From the NCBI GenBank assembly GCA_028822125.1, contig JAPKEK010000056.1:1-9054 (forward strand): 9,054 nt of DNA. The letters run 5' to 3'. The position numbers were made by a program, and so were the translations under genes. This document shows, piece after piece, positions 1 to 5,974 of the stretch. The DNA comes from Pseudomonadales bacterium. Its GTDB lineage: Bacteria > Pseudomonadota > Gammaproteobacteria > Pseudomonadales > Azotimanducaceae. Under the pieces are notes generated by a model. The model had not been told where the DNA came from. It ran no database searches and saw nothing but the letters and a program-made list of their open reading frames with translations. Within the stretch, counting starts at the first letter, position 1. Every line of letters begins with the position of its first letter.

Positions 1-69
1 CGACGCGGGCTGAAGTTGCCCCGGGGTTTTCAGAAAGTAGATGGTGTCAAACTGGTTCGCAAGCGTTGA
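1..69 (+). CDS. parC: 3' end of parC, DNA topoisomerase IV subunit A (partial)
   Basis: Frame 1 is open from the left edge to a TGA at 67-69 and encodes a 22-residue C-terminus containing RRGLKLPRGFQKVDGV. This resembles the end of ParC in pseudomonads and other gammaproteobacteria, where the last blade of the C-terminal beta-pinwheel domain ends in a GRRG-x-KLPRGFQ-x-VD stretch. ParC is the DNA-breaking subunit of topoisomerase IV, which decatenates daughter chromosomes together with ParE. The catalytic tyrosine and the N-terminal breakage-reunion domain lie outside the window. Placement next to an ahpA-like gene and serB fits the Pseudomonas order as I remember it. The call rests on a short tail plus gene context, so it is probable rather than certain. 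The 50 bases between this stop and the convergent gene on the minus strand show no clear terminator hairpin. Confidence 0.75.
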   Translation, partial: RRGLKLPRGFQKVDGVKLVRKR

Positions 70-119
70 TCCAGACTGATTCAATCATGCTGGAAGTTTA
101 ACCTGGTTTTAGCCCGTGA

Positions 120-1184
120 TCATCGGAGCTGCTCGTTATGACCGGCGTCCAGGCAGAACAGCTCGATATCTGATGCCATTGGTGAATGGAATGGTTGAAT
201 GTCGTAGTGCCTGAAGTTTGGGTCATCATAAGGCTGACCTGTTTCGATAGTCCGTCTGGTCATTTCATCGTAGATTGATCTGCTGATCAGCGGTTTTCCG
301 GGGCTGAACGAGGCCATATAACGAACTCGTTTGGCGATGGTTTCATGGTCTTCGAGCAAGCCTTGCGCCAGGGCCATTTTTGCCTGTAGACGACCCTCCG
401 ATGCTGTCACCAGGTGTTCGACAAAAATCGTGAATTCAAGGCAGTTAGGCAGGTGTTGAGCCGAGCGGAATTGCGCTTCGTATTCGCCCGTGGCGATTTC
501 AACCAGATTGCCGTGCAGCTGCTTGCATTGTTCCAGTATGGCCTGGGTTGGTATCAGCCGGTGGGGCATTAATTTTACCGCCAGCAGGGTGCACGAAGTG
601 CACTCGTCTATCGAACTATCCGCTGGGCCACCAGCATCTGCTGCGGCGGGCTGGGGCCGTGCCCGGGCTGTAATCCAGAGAACCAGGAAGTCACCGAAGA
701 AGTAACCCAGCAGGCAGACAATGGCTACCATGAGGCTATAAGCTGCGACAGCAGTCCACAGTATCGCTACCAGGTGGCCTGAATTGGGTTGGTCGTCGAA
801 TTCAATAACCAGACGACCCAGATATTCGCTTTGAGACCGGATGTCAGCGGTCAGCCGGGTGGACCTGGGACTGGTCAGCCCGCTTTGAACTAACAGTTTA
901 TTCTGTGGATCATAGATTGCCGTCAGCGATATACGCTGTTCTTGAGACAAATCATCGAGAATGACATTCAGCGATAAAAGGTCTCGTTTTGCCAGGTAAT
1001 CAGCAGTCACCCGCGCTATCTGATTAGCAGTACTTTGACGAAGTTCTTTGCTTTGGATATTGAGAGTACCGGAAGCGAGTATCAGAATTCCCGAAACCGT
1101 TATAGCAGCGGCAGCGATCAACGGAATAGTCAGGGCGGCTAAGAGCCTTAATGGGGATTGAAGCATAATAGGCAATGGTAACAT
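120..1184 (-). CDS. ahpA: AhpA/YtjB-type two-helix membrane protein with a C-terminal cytoplasmic extension
   Basis: This 354-residue protein has an N-terminal membrane helix at about 12-37 and a second helix at about 137-160. They enclose a soluble, presumably periplasmic, segment of about 100 residues. That segment (ILDDLSQEQRISLTAIYD, then LLVQSG) resembles the matching part of E. coli YtjB/Smp, which is also encoded divergently from serB. The second helix is followed by an Ala/Pro/Gly linker (177-190), a small Cys pair (C195, C198) and a soluble domain at about 198-311 that E. coli YtjB lacks. Its strand/helix order resembles a degenerate class III nucleotidyl-cyclase fold. The biochemical role is unknown; members of this family have been called virulence- or hemolysin-associated, without a clear mechanism. 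ATG at 1184 is the longest start; ATG at 1166 (MLQSPLRLL) keeps the whole first helix and leaves more room for a promoter. Neither start has a clear Shine-Dalgarno sequence. Gene identity is fairly sure, function is not. Confidence 0.75.
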   Translation of the reverse strand: MLPLPIMLQSPLRLLAALTIPLIAAAAITVSGILILASGTLNIQSKELRQSTANQIARVTADYLAKRDLLSLNVILDDLSQEQRISLTAIYDPQNKLLVQSGLTSPRSTRLTADIRSQSEYLGRLVIEFDDQPNSGHLVAILWTAVAAYSLMVAIVCLLGYFFGDFLVLWITARARPQPAAADAGGPADSSIDECTSCTLLAVKLMPHRLIPTQAILEQCKQLHGNLVEIATGEYEAQFRSAQHLPNCLEFTIFVEHLVTASEGRLQAKMALAQGLLEDHETIAKRVRYMASFSPGKPLISRSIYDEMTRRTIETGQPYDDPNFRHYDIQPFHSPMASDIELFCLDAGHNEQLR

Positions 1185-1195
1185 TCCAGTCAGAA

Positions 1196-1201
1196 AGTAT
1201 A
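1196..1201 (-). promoter_or_regulatory. Possible -10 box for the ahpA-like gene
   Basis: The minus strand reads TATACT here, five of six matches to the sigma-70 -10 consensus. I see no good -35 box 16-18 bases upstream. Transcription would begin near 1189. That leaves almost no leader for the ATG at 1184 but about 23 bases for the ATG at 1166, so the site mildly favours the shorter start. This is a pattern match only. Confidence 0.3.
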
Positions 1202-1209
1202 GCGCATTG

Positions 1210-1241
1210 TTGATAGCGACTGTTCCCGATCATGCTAATAA
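1210..1241 (+). promoter_or_regulatory. Possible serB promoter with an extended -10 box
   Basis: TTGATA at 1210-1215 resembles a -35 box. TAATAA at 1236-1241 is preceded by TGC, which forms an extended -10 element. The spacing of 20 bases is longer than ideal, but extended -10 promoters tolerate a weak or misplaced -35. Transcription would start near 1248. That lies downstream of the first in-frame ATG of serB (1232) and therefore supports a start at 1268 or 1277. No experimental support is available. Confidence 0.3.
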
Positions 1242-1276
1242 GAGATAATAAGATTCCTGTCGTACAGATGCGATTC

Positions 1277-2482
1277 ATGAATAATCTAGCATTGATAAAC
1301 ATCACCGGTAGAGACAAGCCCGGCTTGACTGCTTTAGTGACCTCAATCCTGAGTGAGATGGATGTGACCATTCTGGATATCGGTCAGGCTGTTATCCATG
1401 ATTATCTGAACCTGGGAATCCTGACAGAGTTAACCGATGCAACCCAGGAGCCCCTGCAGGGAATCAGGGCCGCCATTGAAAAGGCCGGTCTCAGTATTAA
1501 TATTAATAAGGTTGATGAGCATCGATATACGCAGTGGGTTCAGCAGCAGGGTCGACGCCGGACTATCCTGACCTTGCTCTCCAGGAAGATTAAAGCCAGG
1601 CATGTTTCAGCTGTGTCCATGATGATTGCCCAGCATGGCTTGAATATAGATAAAATCACTCGGTTATCCGGCAGGATTCCCCTGGCAGGTTCAGAGAAAA
1701 AAACCAGAGCCTGTGTGGAGTTTTCCCTGAGAGGAGAACCTCCAGCCGAATTTAGAGAGAACTTAATGGCTTTAGCCGGCCAGCTCGATGTGGATATTGC
1801 GGTGCAGGAAGATGGCATTTTCAGAAGGCATCGCCGTTTGATCGCTTTTGATATGGATTCTACCCTGATTGATACTGAGGTCATTGATGAGCTGGCCGTA
1901 GCGGCGGGTGTTGGCAGCCAGGTATCTGCAATTACAGAGCTCGCGATGACTGGTCAGTTGGATTTTCATGAAAGTCTGCGTCAGAGGGTAAGCTTACTGA
2001 AAGGACTTTCGGTGCAAGTTATGGCTGAACTCGCTGGGCGACTACCTTTGACAGAAGGTGTCGAGGTTCTGTTTTCGGCATTGAAAATGCTGGGCTATAA
2101 GACGGCCATTATCTCAGGTGGATTTACCTATTTTGGTGATAACCTGAAAACGAGGTTAGGGGTTGACCATGTGTATGCCAATGAGCTGGAGGTGGTCGAT
2201 GCCAAGTTGACAGGTGAGGTCGTCAGGCCTGTTATTGATGCCAAAGCAAAAGCAGACATTCTGTCTGAGTTGGCAAGAAAAGAGGGCATCGCCATGGAGC
2301 AGACTATCGCCGTGGGAGATGGTGCTAATGATCTGGAGATGCTTGCCGCTGCCGGTCTGGGAATTGCCTATCATGCTAAGGCGATCGTACGTGAAAAGAG
2401 CGATCATGCTATTTCGCGACTGGGCTTGGACAGTATCCTCTTCCTGCTCGGCATCAGTGATCGAGAGCACGATAACCACTGA
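1277..2482 (+). CDS. serB: Phosphoserine phosphatase SerB (two ACT domains plus HAD domain)
   Basis: SerB hydrolyses O-phospho-L-serine to L-serine, the last step of serine synthesis from 3-phosphoglycerate, in the cytosol. With the start at 1277 the protein has 401 residues, close to the roughly 400 of Pseudomonas SerB and longer than the 322 of E. coli. Two regulatory ACT-type domains (about 1-80, beginning LINITGRDKPGLT, and about 90-170) precede a HAD phosphatase domain (about 187-395). HAD motifs are all present: DMDST with nucleophile D192 and acid/base D194, SGG at 280-282, and GDGANDLEM at 347-355 with metal ligand D348. Three in-frame ATGs exist at 1232, 1268 and 1277, none with a clear Shine-Dalgarno sequence. 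I chose 1277 because it puts five residues before LINITG, as in Pseudomonas SerB, and lies downstream of the candidate promoter. The 1232 start would add 15 residues of unfamiliar sequence. The gene is divergent from the ahpA-like gene. Confidence 0.96.
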   Translation: MNNLALINITGRDKPGLTALVTSILSEMDVTILDIGQAVIHDYLNLGILTELTDATQEPLQGIRAAIEKAGLSININKVDEHRYTQWVQQQGRRRTILTLLSRKIKARHVSAVSMMIAQHGLNIDKITRLSGRIPLAGSEKKTRACVEFSLRGEPPAEFRENLMALAGQLDVDIAVQEDGIFRRHRRLIAFDMDSTLIDTEVIDELAVAAGVGSQVSAITELAMTGQLDFHESLRQRVSLLKGLSVQVMAELAGRLPLTEGVEVLFSALKMLGYKTAIISGGFTYFGDNLKTRLGVDHVYANELEVVDAKLTGEVVRPVIDAKAKADILSELARKEGIAMEQTIAVGDGANDLEMLAAAGLGIAYHAKAIVREKSDHAISRLGLDSILFLLGISDREHDNH

Positions 2483-2595
2483 TTCAGAAATACGCCCGAG
2501 GCCCGGAGTGTTAATTTCAGCAATCGAGTATCGTCCCGGCTTAGTCAGAGGTGATCTACTGGCGTTGATCCTATGAAATTCTAAGGTATTGCCTG

Positions 2596-2601
2596 TATTA
2601 T
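2596..2601 (+). promoter_or_regulatory. Possible -10 box for efp-epmA
   Basis: The spacer between serB and efp (2483-2631, 149 bases) holds no gene that I can support. TATTAT at 2596-2601, 30 bases before the efp start, resembles a sigma-70 -10 box and would give a leader of about 24 bases. The -35 is unclear: TTGATC at 2565-2570 is about 25 bases away, too far for a standard promoter. No serB terminator hairpin is visible, so some read-through from serB is possible. Confidence 0.3.
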
Positions 2602-2617
2602 GGGGAGCAGCTAAATC

Positions 2618-2622
2618 AGGAA
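2618..2622 (+). promoter_or_regulatory. Ribosome binding site of efp
   Basis: AGGAA lies nine bases before the ATG at 2632, the clearest Shine-Dalgarno sequence in the window. It agrees with the conserved EF-P N-terminus beginning at that codon. A strong initiation site fits an abundant translation factor. Confidence 0.65.
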
Positions 2623-2631
2623 CCTTGAACT

Positions 2632-3207
2632 ATGGCTAGTTTTTCCACCAATGAATTTAAATCAGGACTTAAAGTTCTTCTTGAAGGCGAGCCTTGCAGC
2701 ATTGTTGAAAATGAGTTTGTAAAGCCCGGCAAGGGCCAGGCTTTCAATCGAGTCAAGCTGAAGAACCTGAAAAGTGGACGGGTCTGGGAAAGAACTTTTA
2801 AATCCGGAGAATCGCTCGAGGGGGCCGATGTCATGGAGTACGATATGGAGTATCTGTACTCGGATAGTGAATATTGGCATTTTATGCGAACGGATGGCAG
2901 TTATGAGCAATTAGCGGCCGATGAGGCTGCGGTCAGTGATGCCATGCAATGGTTGAAGGAAACAGAAAAATGTACTGTTACCCTGTGGAATGAGGTACCG
3001 ATCCTGGTTGTTGCACCGAACTTTGTTGAGCTTGAAGTCGCTGAAACAGACCCTGGACTCAAGGGTGATACTGCCAGTGGAGGATCTAAACCAGCAACCC
3101 TGACCACCGGGGCCATCGTTAAGGTGCCGTTGTTTATTAACATTGGAGAAACTGTTCGAGTCGATACCCGAACAGGAGAATACCAGGGTAGAGGCAAAAG
3201 CAGCTGA
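2632..3207 (+). CDS. efp: Translation elongation factor P (lysylation type)
   Basis: EF-P binds between the P and E sites of ribosomes stalled on consecutive prolines and promotes peptide-bond formation. The 191-residue product matches the usual length of about 188 and the three-domain, tRNA-like layout: an N-terminal KOW-like domain (about 1-64) and two OB folds (about 65-128 and 129-191). The loop EFVKPGKGQAF places a lysine at position 34, the residue that EpmA beta-lysylates in E. coli; it is not the arginine rhamnosylated by EarP in Pseudomonas. Other conserved stretches are NFVELEVAETDPGLKGDTA and VPLFINIGETVRVDTRTGEY. The start at 2632 has a good Shine-Dalgarno sequence. The stop lies three bases before epmA, so substrate and modifying enzyme are almost certainly co-transcribed. 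EpmB, the aminomutase that makes (R)-beta-lysine, is not encoded in the window. Confidence 0.98.
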   Translation: MASFSTNEFKSGLKVLLEGEPCSIVENEFVKPGKGQAFNRVKLKNLKSGRVWERTFKSGESLEGADVMEYDMEYLYSDSEYWHFMRTDGSYEQLAADEAAVSDAMQWLKETEKCTVTLWNEVPILVVAPNFVELEVAETDPGLKGDTASGGSKPATLTTGAIVKVPLFINIGETVRVDTRTGEYQGRGKSS

Positions 3208-3210
3208 TCC

Positions 3211-4179
3211 ATGAATGAGTGGCGAGCTCAGCCCTCGTGGCAAACACTGGTTGCCCGAGATCGACTTAACCGGGCTATCAGGGCATTTTTTTGCGGACGC
3301 GACGTCGTTGAAATCAGCACGCCCGTGCTGGGCTTGCGCGGCTCGCCTGATTGCCATTTACAGAGCCTGGAAGTCCATACTCAGCAGGACAGGTACTTTC
3401 TCCAGACGTCACCTGAGTTTGCTATGAAACGGGTTCTGGCAACCTATGGTCGATCGATTTATCAGATCTGTCCTGCCTTCCGGCAAGCAGACCTGGGACG
3501 CCTGCATAATCCTGAATTTTCTATATTAGAGTGGTATCGGCCCGAATTTGGGCTCGATGAGTTAATGGACGAGGTTATGGCACTGCTGAGAAGCTTGCCG
3601 GAGGGCAAAGCCTGCTGGGCAGCTGAACCGAATCGGGTTTCTCACAGGGAAGTCTTTTTAAATGAATTTGGGTTCGATCCTAATGTTGCGTCCATCGCCC
3701 AGCTCCGCAGCCTAATTGAGCGACATACCAGCCTTGAGGTTAGTCATCTGGGTCACTTTGACGATGAGATGGCGCGTTCGGATTGCCTGGATTACTTGTT
3801 TACTGAATGCATAGTAGCAGGATTTTCCGGACTGACCTGGGTTGTTGATTTCCCTGTATGCCAGGCAGCACTGGCAGAGATTGATGACGCGGGCCAGACT
3901 GCATCGCGCTTCGAGTTGTATGTACAGGGGATTGAATTAGCCAATGGTTATCAGGAATTAACGGATGCTATCGCCATGGGAGAGCGATTCGATCAATGGA
4001 ATCAATACAGGCTCAATCGAGGTTTGCCTGTTATGGCAATTGATCAACGCCTTTTATCAGCGATCTCTAATCTACCCAGATCGGCTGGAGTAGCAATGGG
4101 CCTGGATCGTTTAATGATGGCCTGGCTGGATGAGGATAACATCGGCAACGTCATGCCTTTTGTTTGGTCAGCAAGCTAA
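3211..4179 (+). CDS. epmA: EF-P (R)-beta-lysine ligase EpmA (GenX/PoxA/YjeA)
   Basis: EpmA is a paralog of class II lysyl-tRNA synthetase that activates beta-lysine with ATP and attaches it to lysine 34 of EF-P. The 322-residue product is close to E. coli EpmA (325) and consists only of the catalytic domain, with no N-terminal anticodon-binding OB fold, which separates it from LysRS. Class II motifs are present: motif 1 around EISTP (34-38), motif 2 from FRQADLGRLHNPEF into LEWYRP (90-111), and motif 3 GVAMGLDRLMM (293-303). A295 matches the alanine (A298 in E. coli) that sits where LysRS has glycine and favours beta-lysine. GIELANGYQELTD (240-252) is typical substrate-pocket sequence. ATG at 3211 follows the efp stop by three bases and has no close Shine-Dalgarno sequence, so translation is probably coupled to efp. 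The 3' end overlaps psd on the other strand by 12 bases. Confidence 0.96.
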   Translation: MNEWRAQPSWQTLVARDRLNRAIRAFFCGRDVVEISTPVLGLRGSPDCHLQSLEVHTQQDRYFLQTSPEFAMKRVLATYGRSIYQICPAFRQADLGRLHNPEFSILEWYRPEFGLDELMDEVMALLRSLPEGKACWAAEPNRVSHREVFLNEFGFDPNVASIAQLRSLIERHTSLEVSHLGHFDDEMARSDCLDYLFTECIVAGFSGLTWVVDFPVCQAALAEIDDAGQTASRFELYVQGIELANGYQELTDAIAMGERFDQWNQYRLNRGLPVMAIDQRLLSAISNLPRSAGVAMGLDRLMMAWLDEDNIGNVMPFVWSAS

Positions 4180-4986
4180 TACGGGTTCAAGATTTTCGCC
4201 CACTTTTACTTTGTCTCCGCTGCAGACCCGCCAGTCGGCATGCCAGTCCGCGATCAATATAACGGTTGAACCTAGCAGGAACCGGCCTGCTTCCTGACCT
4301 TGATCAACAAAGTAACTGTCGAAGGATTCTTCAACAGCGCTGGCTGCCTTATAAGGCTCACTGTTCCACACAGCTTGCATGGCTGCGACGATCATGGCAC
4401 CCACCATAACCATGATTACCTCGCCTTGTTCTGTGCTCAGTCTGAAAACCAGACGCTCATTACGGGTAAACAGGCCATCAATGTGTTCAGTTGTAGCTGC
4501 GTTAACCGAGAACAGATCGCCAGGAATGTATTGACTGGATAGGAGCTGGCCCTGGCACGGAAAATGAACTCGATGGTAGTTATGGGGCGCCAAATACACG
4601 GTAAGGTAACTACCGTTGGTAAATCGATCTGATAGGCGATTTCCAACCAGGGCAGACAATTCATAGTTGATGCCCTTGGCCTGGATTAGCTGGTCTGCTT
4701 TCAGATGACCTGATGCAGAGACCACACCATCCGCCGGGCTGCTGAGCTGTCCGGAAACGGGGCGGCAAGCGGATGCCAGTTCTCTACTGAAGAAATCATT
4801 AAAGCTGTTGTATTGTTCAGGCTGCTGTCGCGCTGCTTCTAACCAGTTGATCTCGTAAAACTTTGAAAAAGTCGTAATCAGGAATGTTTTTAACCAGATT
4901 TTCTCTGATGCTGCCGCAGAGCCAATCAATCTTGACAGCAGATGTTTGGGTAGAAGCCGCTGACATTGTGCAAATAGCCAGCTCAC
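4168..4986 (-). CDS. psd: Phosphatidylserine decarboxylase proenzyme
   Basis: Psd decarboxylates phosphatidylserine to phosphatidylethanolamine at the inner membrane. It is made as a proenzyme that cuts itself before a serine, which becomes the pyruvoyl cofactor. The 272-residue product carries the needed residues: D86 in PADGVV, H138 and H141 in PHNYHRVHFP, and LGST at 238-241, where cleavage before S240 would leave a beta chain of 239 and an alpha chain of 33 residues. PGDLFSVN (155-162) and FTRNERLVF (173-181) are also family-typical. It is shorter than E. coli Psd (322), which has extra internal and C-terminal residues, and near the length seen in many other gammaproteobacteria. The start is GTG at 4986-4984, overlapping the upstream rhodanese stop in a GTGA arrangement. 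No Shine-Dalgarno sequence is evident, so translational coupling is likely. Its 3' end overlaps the convergent epmA by 12 bases. Confidence 0.96.
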   Translation of the reverse strand: MSWLFAQCQRLLPKHLLSRLIGSAAASEKIWLKTFLITTFSKFYEINWLEAARQQPEQYNSFNDFFSRELASACRPVSGQLSSPADGVVSASGHLKADQLIQAKGINYELSALVGNRLSDRFTNGSYLTVYLAPHNYHRVHFPCQGQLLSSQYIPGDLFSVNAATTEHIDGLFTRNERLVFRLSTEQGEVIMVMVGAMIVAAMQAVWNSEPYKAASAVEESFDSYFVDQGQEAGRFLLGSTVILIADWHADWRVCSGDKVKVGENLEPVLAC

Positions 4987-5783
4987 ACGGTTGCCACGGG
5001 TGTAGTTGGATCATTTCCCCATTCAGACCAGGAGCCATGGTAGCCTTGAATCGAGTAGCCCAGGTATTTTCCAACAAAGTAAGTCAGTCCGGAGCGGTGG
5101 TGGCTCTGGCAGTGCGTTATTATATGCTTATCTGCGCTCAACCCATGTTGATGCAGCAAAGAGGAGAGATCTTTTTTGAGACACAGGTGATTTTCTGGGT
5201 CCATCAACAGTCGCCAGTCGAGGTTAACAGCCCCCGGGATGTGACCGCCCCTGGTCGCAAATTTTTTAGTTCCGGCAAACTCTTCCTTCGATCGGGCATC
5301 CCAGATAATCACGTTATCCTGGTTCAGAGTTGTCAGAATATCAGTCATCTCAGCGATGGGTTGCTGGTGAATTGTTAATTGTACGTCTGTAGCTTGGGCG
5401 CTGACGGGTTCAGTCTCAAGCGGTCTGTTTTCGCCGCGCCAGGCAATTAAACCGCCGTCGAGTAAAGAGGCTTTGGTATGTCCAATGACGTCCAGGGTCC
5501 ATATTAACCGGCCGGCCCAGCCGCCACCTTCATCATCATAGACAACAAGCTGCTGGGTTTCGCAATAGCCTATGCTAGAAAATAACTGTTCCAGTCTAGG
5601 CCTGCCCGGAAGTCGTCCGACTGCCGGAGGAATACCTGCTATCAGGTCCGCTGGAGAAATATGAACGGCACCGGGTATATGACCATTTTGGTAGTTATCG
5701 TCGTGGCATATATCGATAATTAGAAGGTTTTCATCGTCGAGATGGGATTGCAGAGAGGCAGTATCAATTAGTAAAGGAAGCAT
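4983..5783 (-). CDS. rhdA: Tandem-domain rhodanese, thiosulfate sulfurtransferase (RhdA-like)
   Basis: This 266-residue protein has two rhodanese domains, about 1-125 and 140-266. The N-terminal one has the usual DxxxxxNGHIPGAVHI pattern, but its active-site loop reads YDDEGGGWAGR and lacks a cysteine, as expected for the structural domain. The C-terminal domain has the acceptor cysteine C225 in CQSHHRSG, nearly identical to the CQTHHRSG loop of Azotobacter vinelandii RhdA. It differs from the CG(S/T)GVT loop of mercaptopyruvate sulfurtransferases, so thiosulfate or another sulfane-sulfur donor is the likely substrate. The enzyme would carry a persulfide and pass sulfur to acceptors in the cytosol; the physiological acceptor cannot be read from sequence. 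ATG at 5783 has no strong Shine-Dalgarno sequence. The gene is first in a minus-strand pair with psd, as I recall for Pseudomonas, and is divergent from orn. Confidence 0.93.
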   Translation of the reverse strand: MLPLLIDTASLQSHLDDENLLIIDICHDDNYQNGHIPGAVHISPADLIAGIPPAVGRLPGRPRLEQLFSSIGYCETQQLVVYDDEGGGWAGRLIWTLDVIGHTKASLLDGGLIAWRGENRPLETEPVSAQATDVQLTIHQQPIAEMTDILTTLNQDNVIIWDARSKEEFAGTKKFATRGGHIPGAVNLDWRLLMDPENHLCLKKDLSSLLHQHGLSADKHIITHCQSHHRSGLTYFVGKYLGYSIQGYHGSWSEWGNDPTTPVATV

Positions 5784-5974
5784 AGTTTATCTTTGTTAAA
5801 ACGGTAAGTTTACCTGAAGTCAGGGAGAAAATTGAGTGTTGTGCGGCGATGATCACTGTGGGGGTTTACCCAGATCCGTAAGCATTTTTTGATTCGGTAA
5901 GACTATCGTAATTTTGTGCCAGAAGGGTTCTAATAGAGAGGCGCATTTTTTAAATAAGAAGTGAAGTTCAAGCT
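5784..5974. promoter_or_regulatory. Divergent rhdA/orn control region with a GGTAA-GT-TTACC palindrome
   Basis: This 191-base AT-rich spacer must hold the promoters of both the rhodanese-psd pair and orn. A perfect inverted repeat GGTAA-GT-TTACC lies at 5803-5814, about 20 bases upstream of the rhodanese start. Further half-sites occur as TTACC at 5866-5870 and GGTAA at 5896-5900. TAATTT (5909-5914) and TAATAG (5931-5936) are candidate orn -10 boxes, both with poor -35 boxes. The T run at 5885-5890 is not preceded by a stable adjacent hairpin. No small gene or RNA is evident. The regulatory role of the repeat is conjecture. Confidence 0.35.

Noticed and set aside
70..119. Possible TCCAG/CTGGA hairpin between parC and the ahpA-like gene
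   Set aside because: The five-base stem has a long imperfect loop and no adjacent T run, too weak to call a bidirectional terminator.
490..705. Plus-strand 71-residue open frame antisense to the ahpA-like gene
   Set aside because: It lies wholly within a better-supported gene, has no recognisable motif or ribosome binding site, and overlaps the Ala/Pro linker region, where antisense frames stay open easily.
2214..2576. Plus-strand 120-residue frame overlapping the 3' end of serB and running into the spacer
   Set aside because: Most of it is an out-of-frame reading of the conserved HAD domain, and the composition is unnatural. The 94 bases beyond serB alone show no family signature.
2911..3357. 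Minus-strand 148-residue frame across the efp/epmA junction
   Set aside because: It is antisense to two strongly conserved genes and shows no domain or plausible start signal.
4884..5378. Plus-strand 164-residue frame antisense to psd and the rhodanese gene
   Set aside because: Both minus-strand genes carry full catalytic motifs in this stretch; the plus-strand translation looks like no family I know.
5838..5857. TGTG...TCAC resembling a CRP site in the rhodanese/orn spacer
   Set aside because: The half-sites are separated by nine bases rather than the seven of the CRP consensus, so the geometry is wrong.
5859..5890. GGGTTTACCC followed by a T run, resembling an intrinsic terminator
   Set aside because: The stem would be only three or four base pairs, the T run begins more than ten bases after it, and there is no upstream gene on that strand that needs a terminator here.
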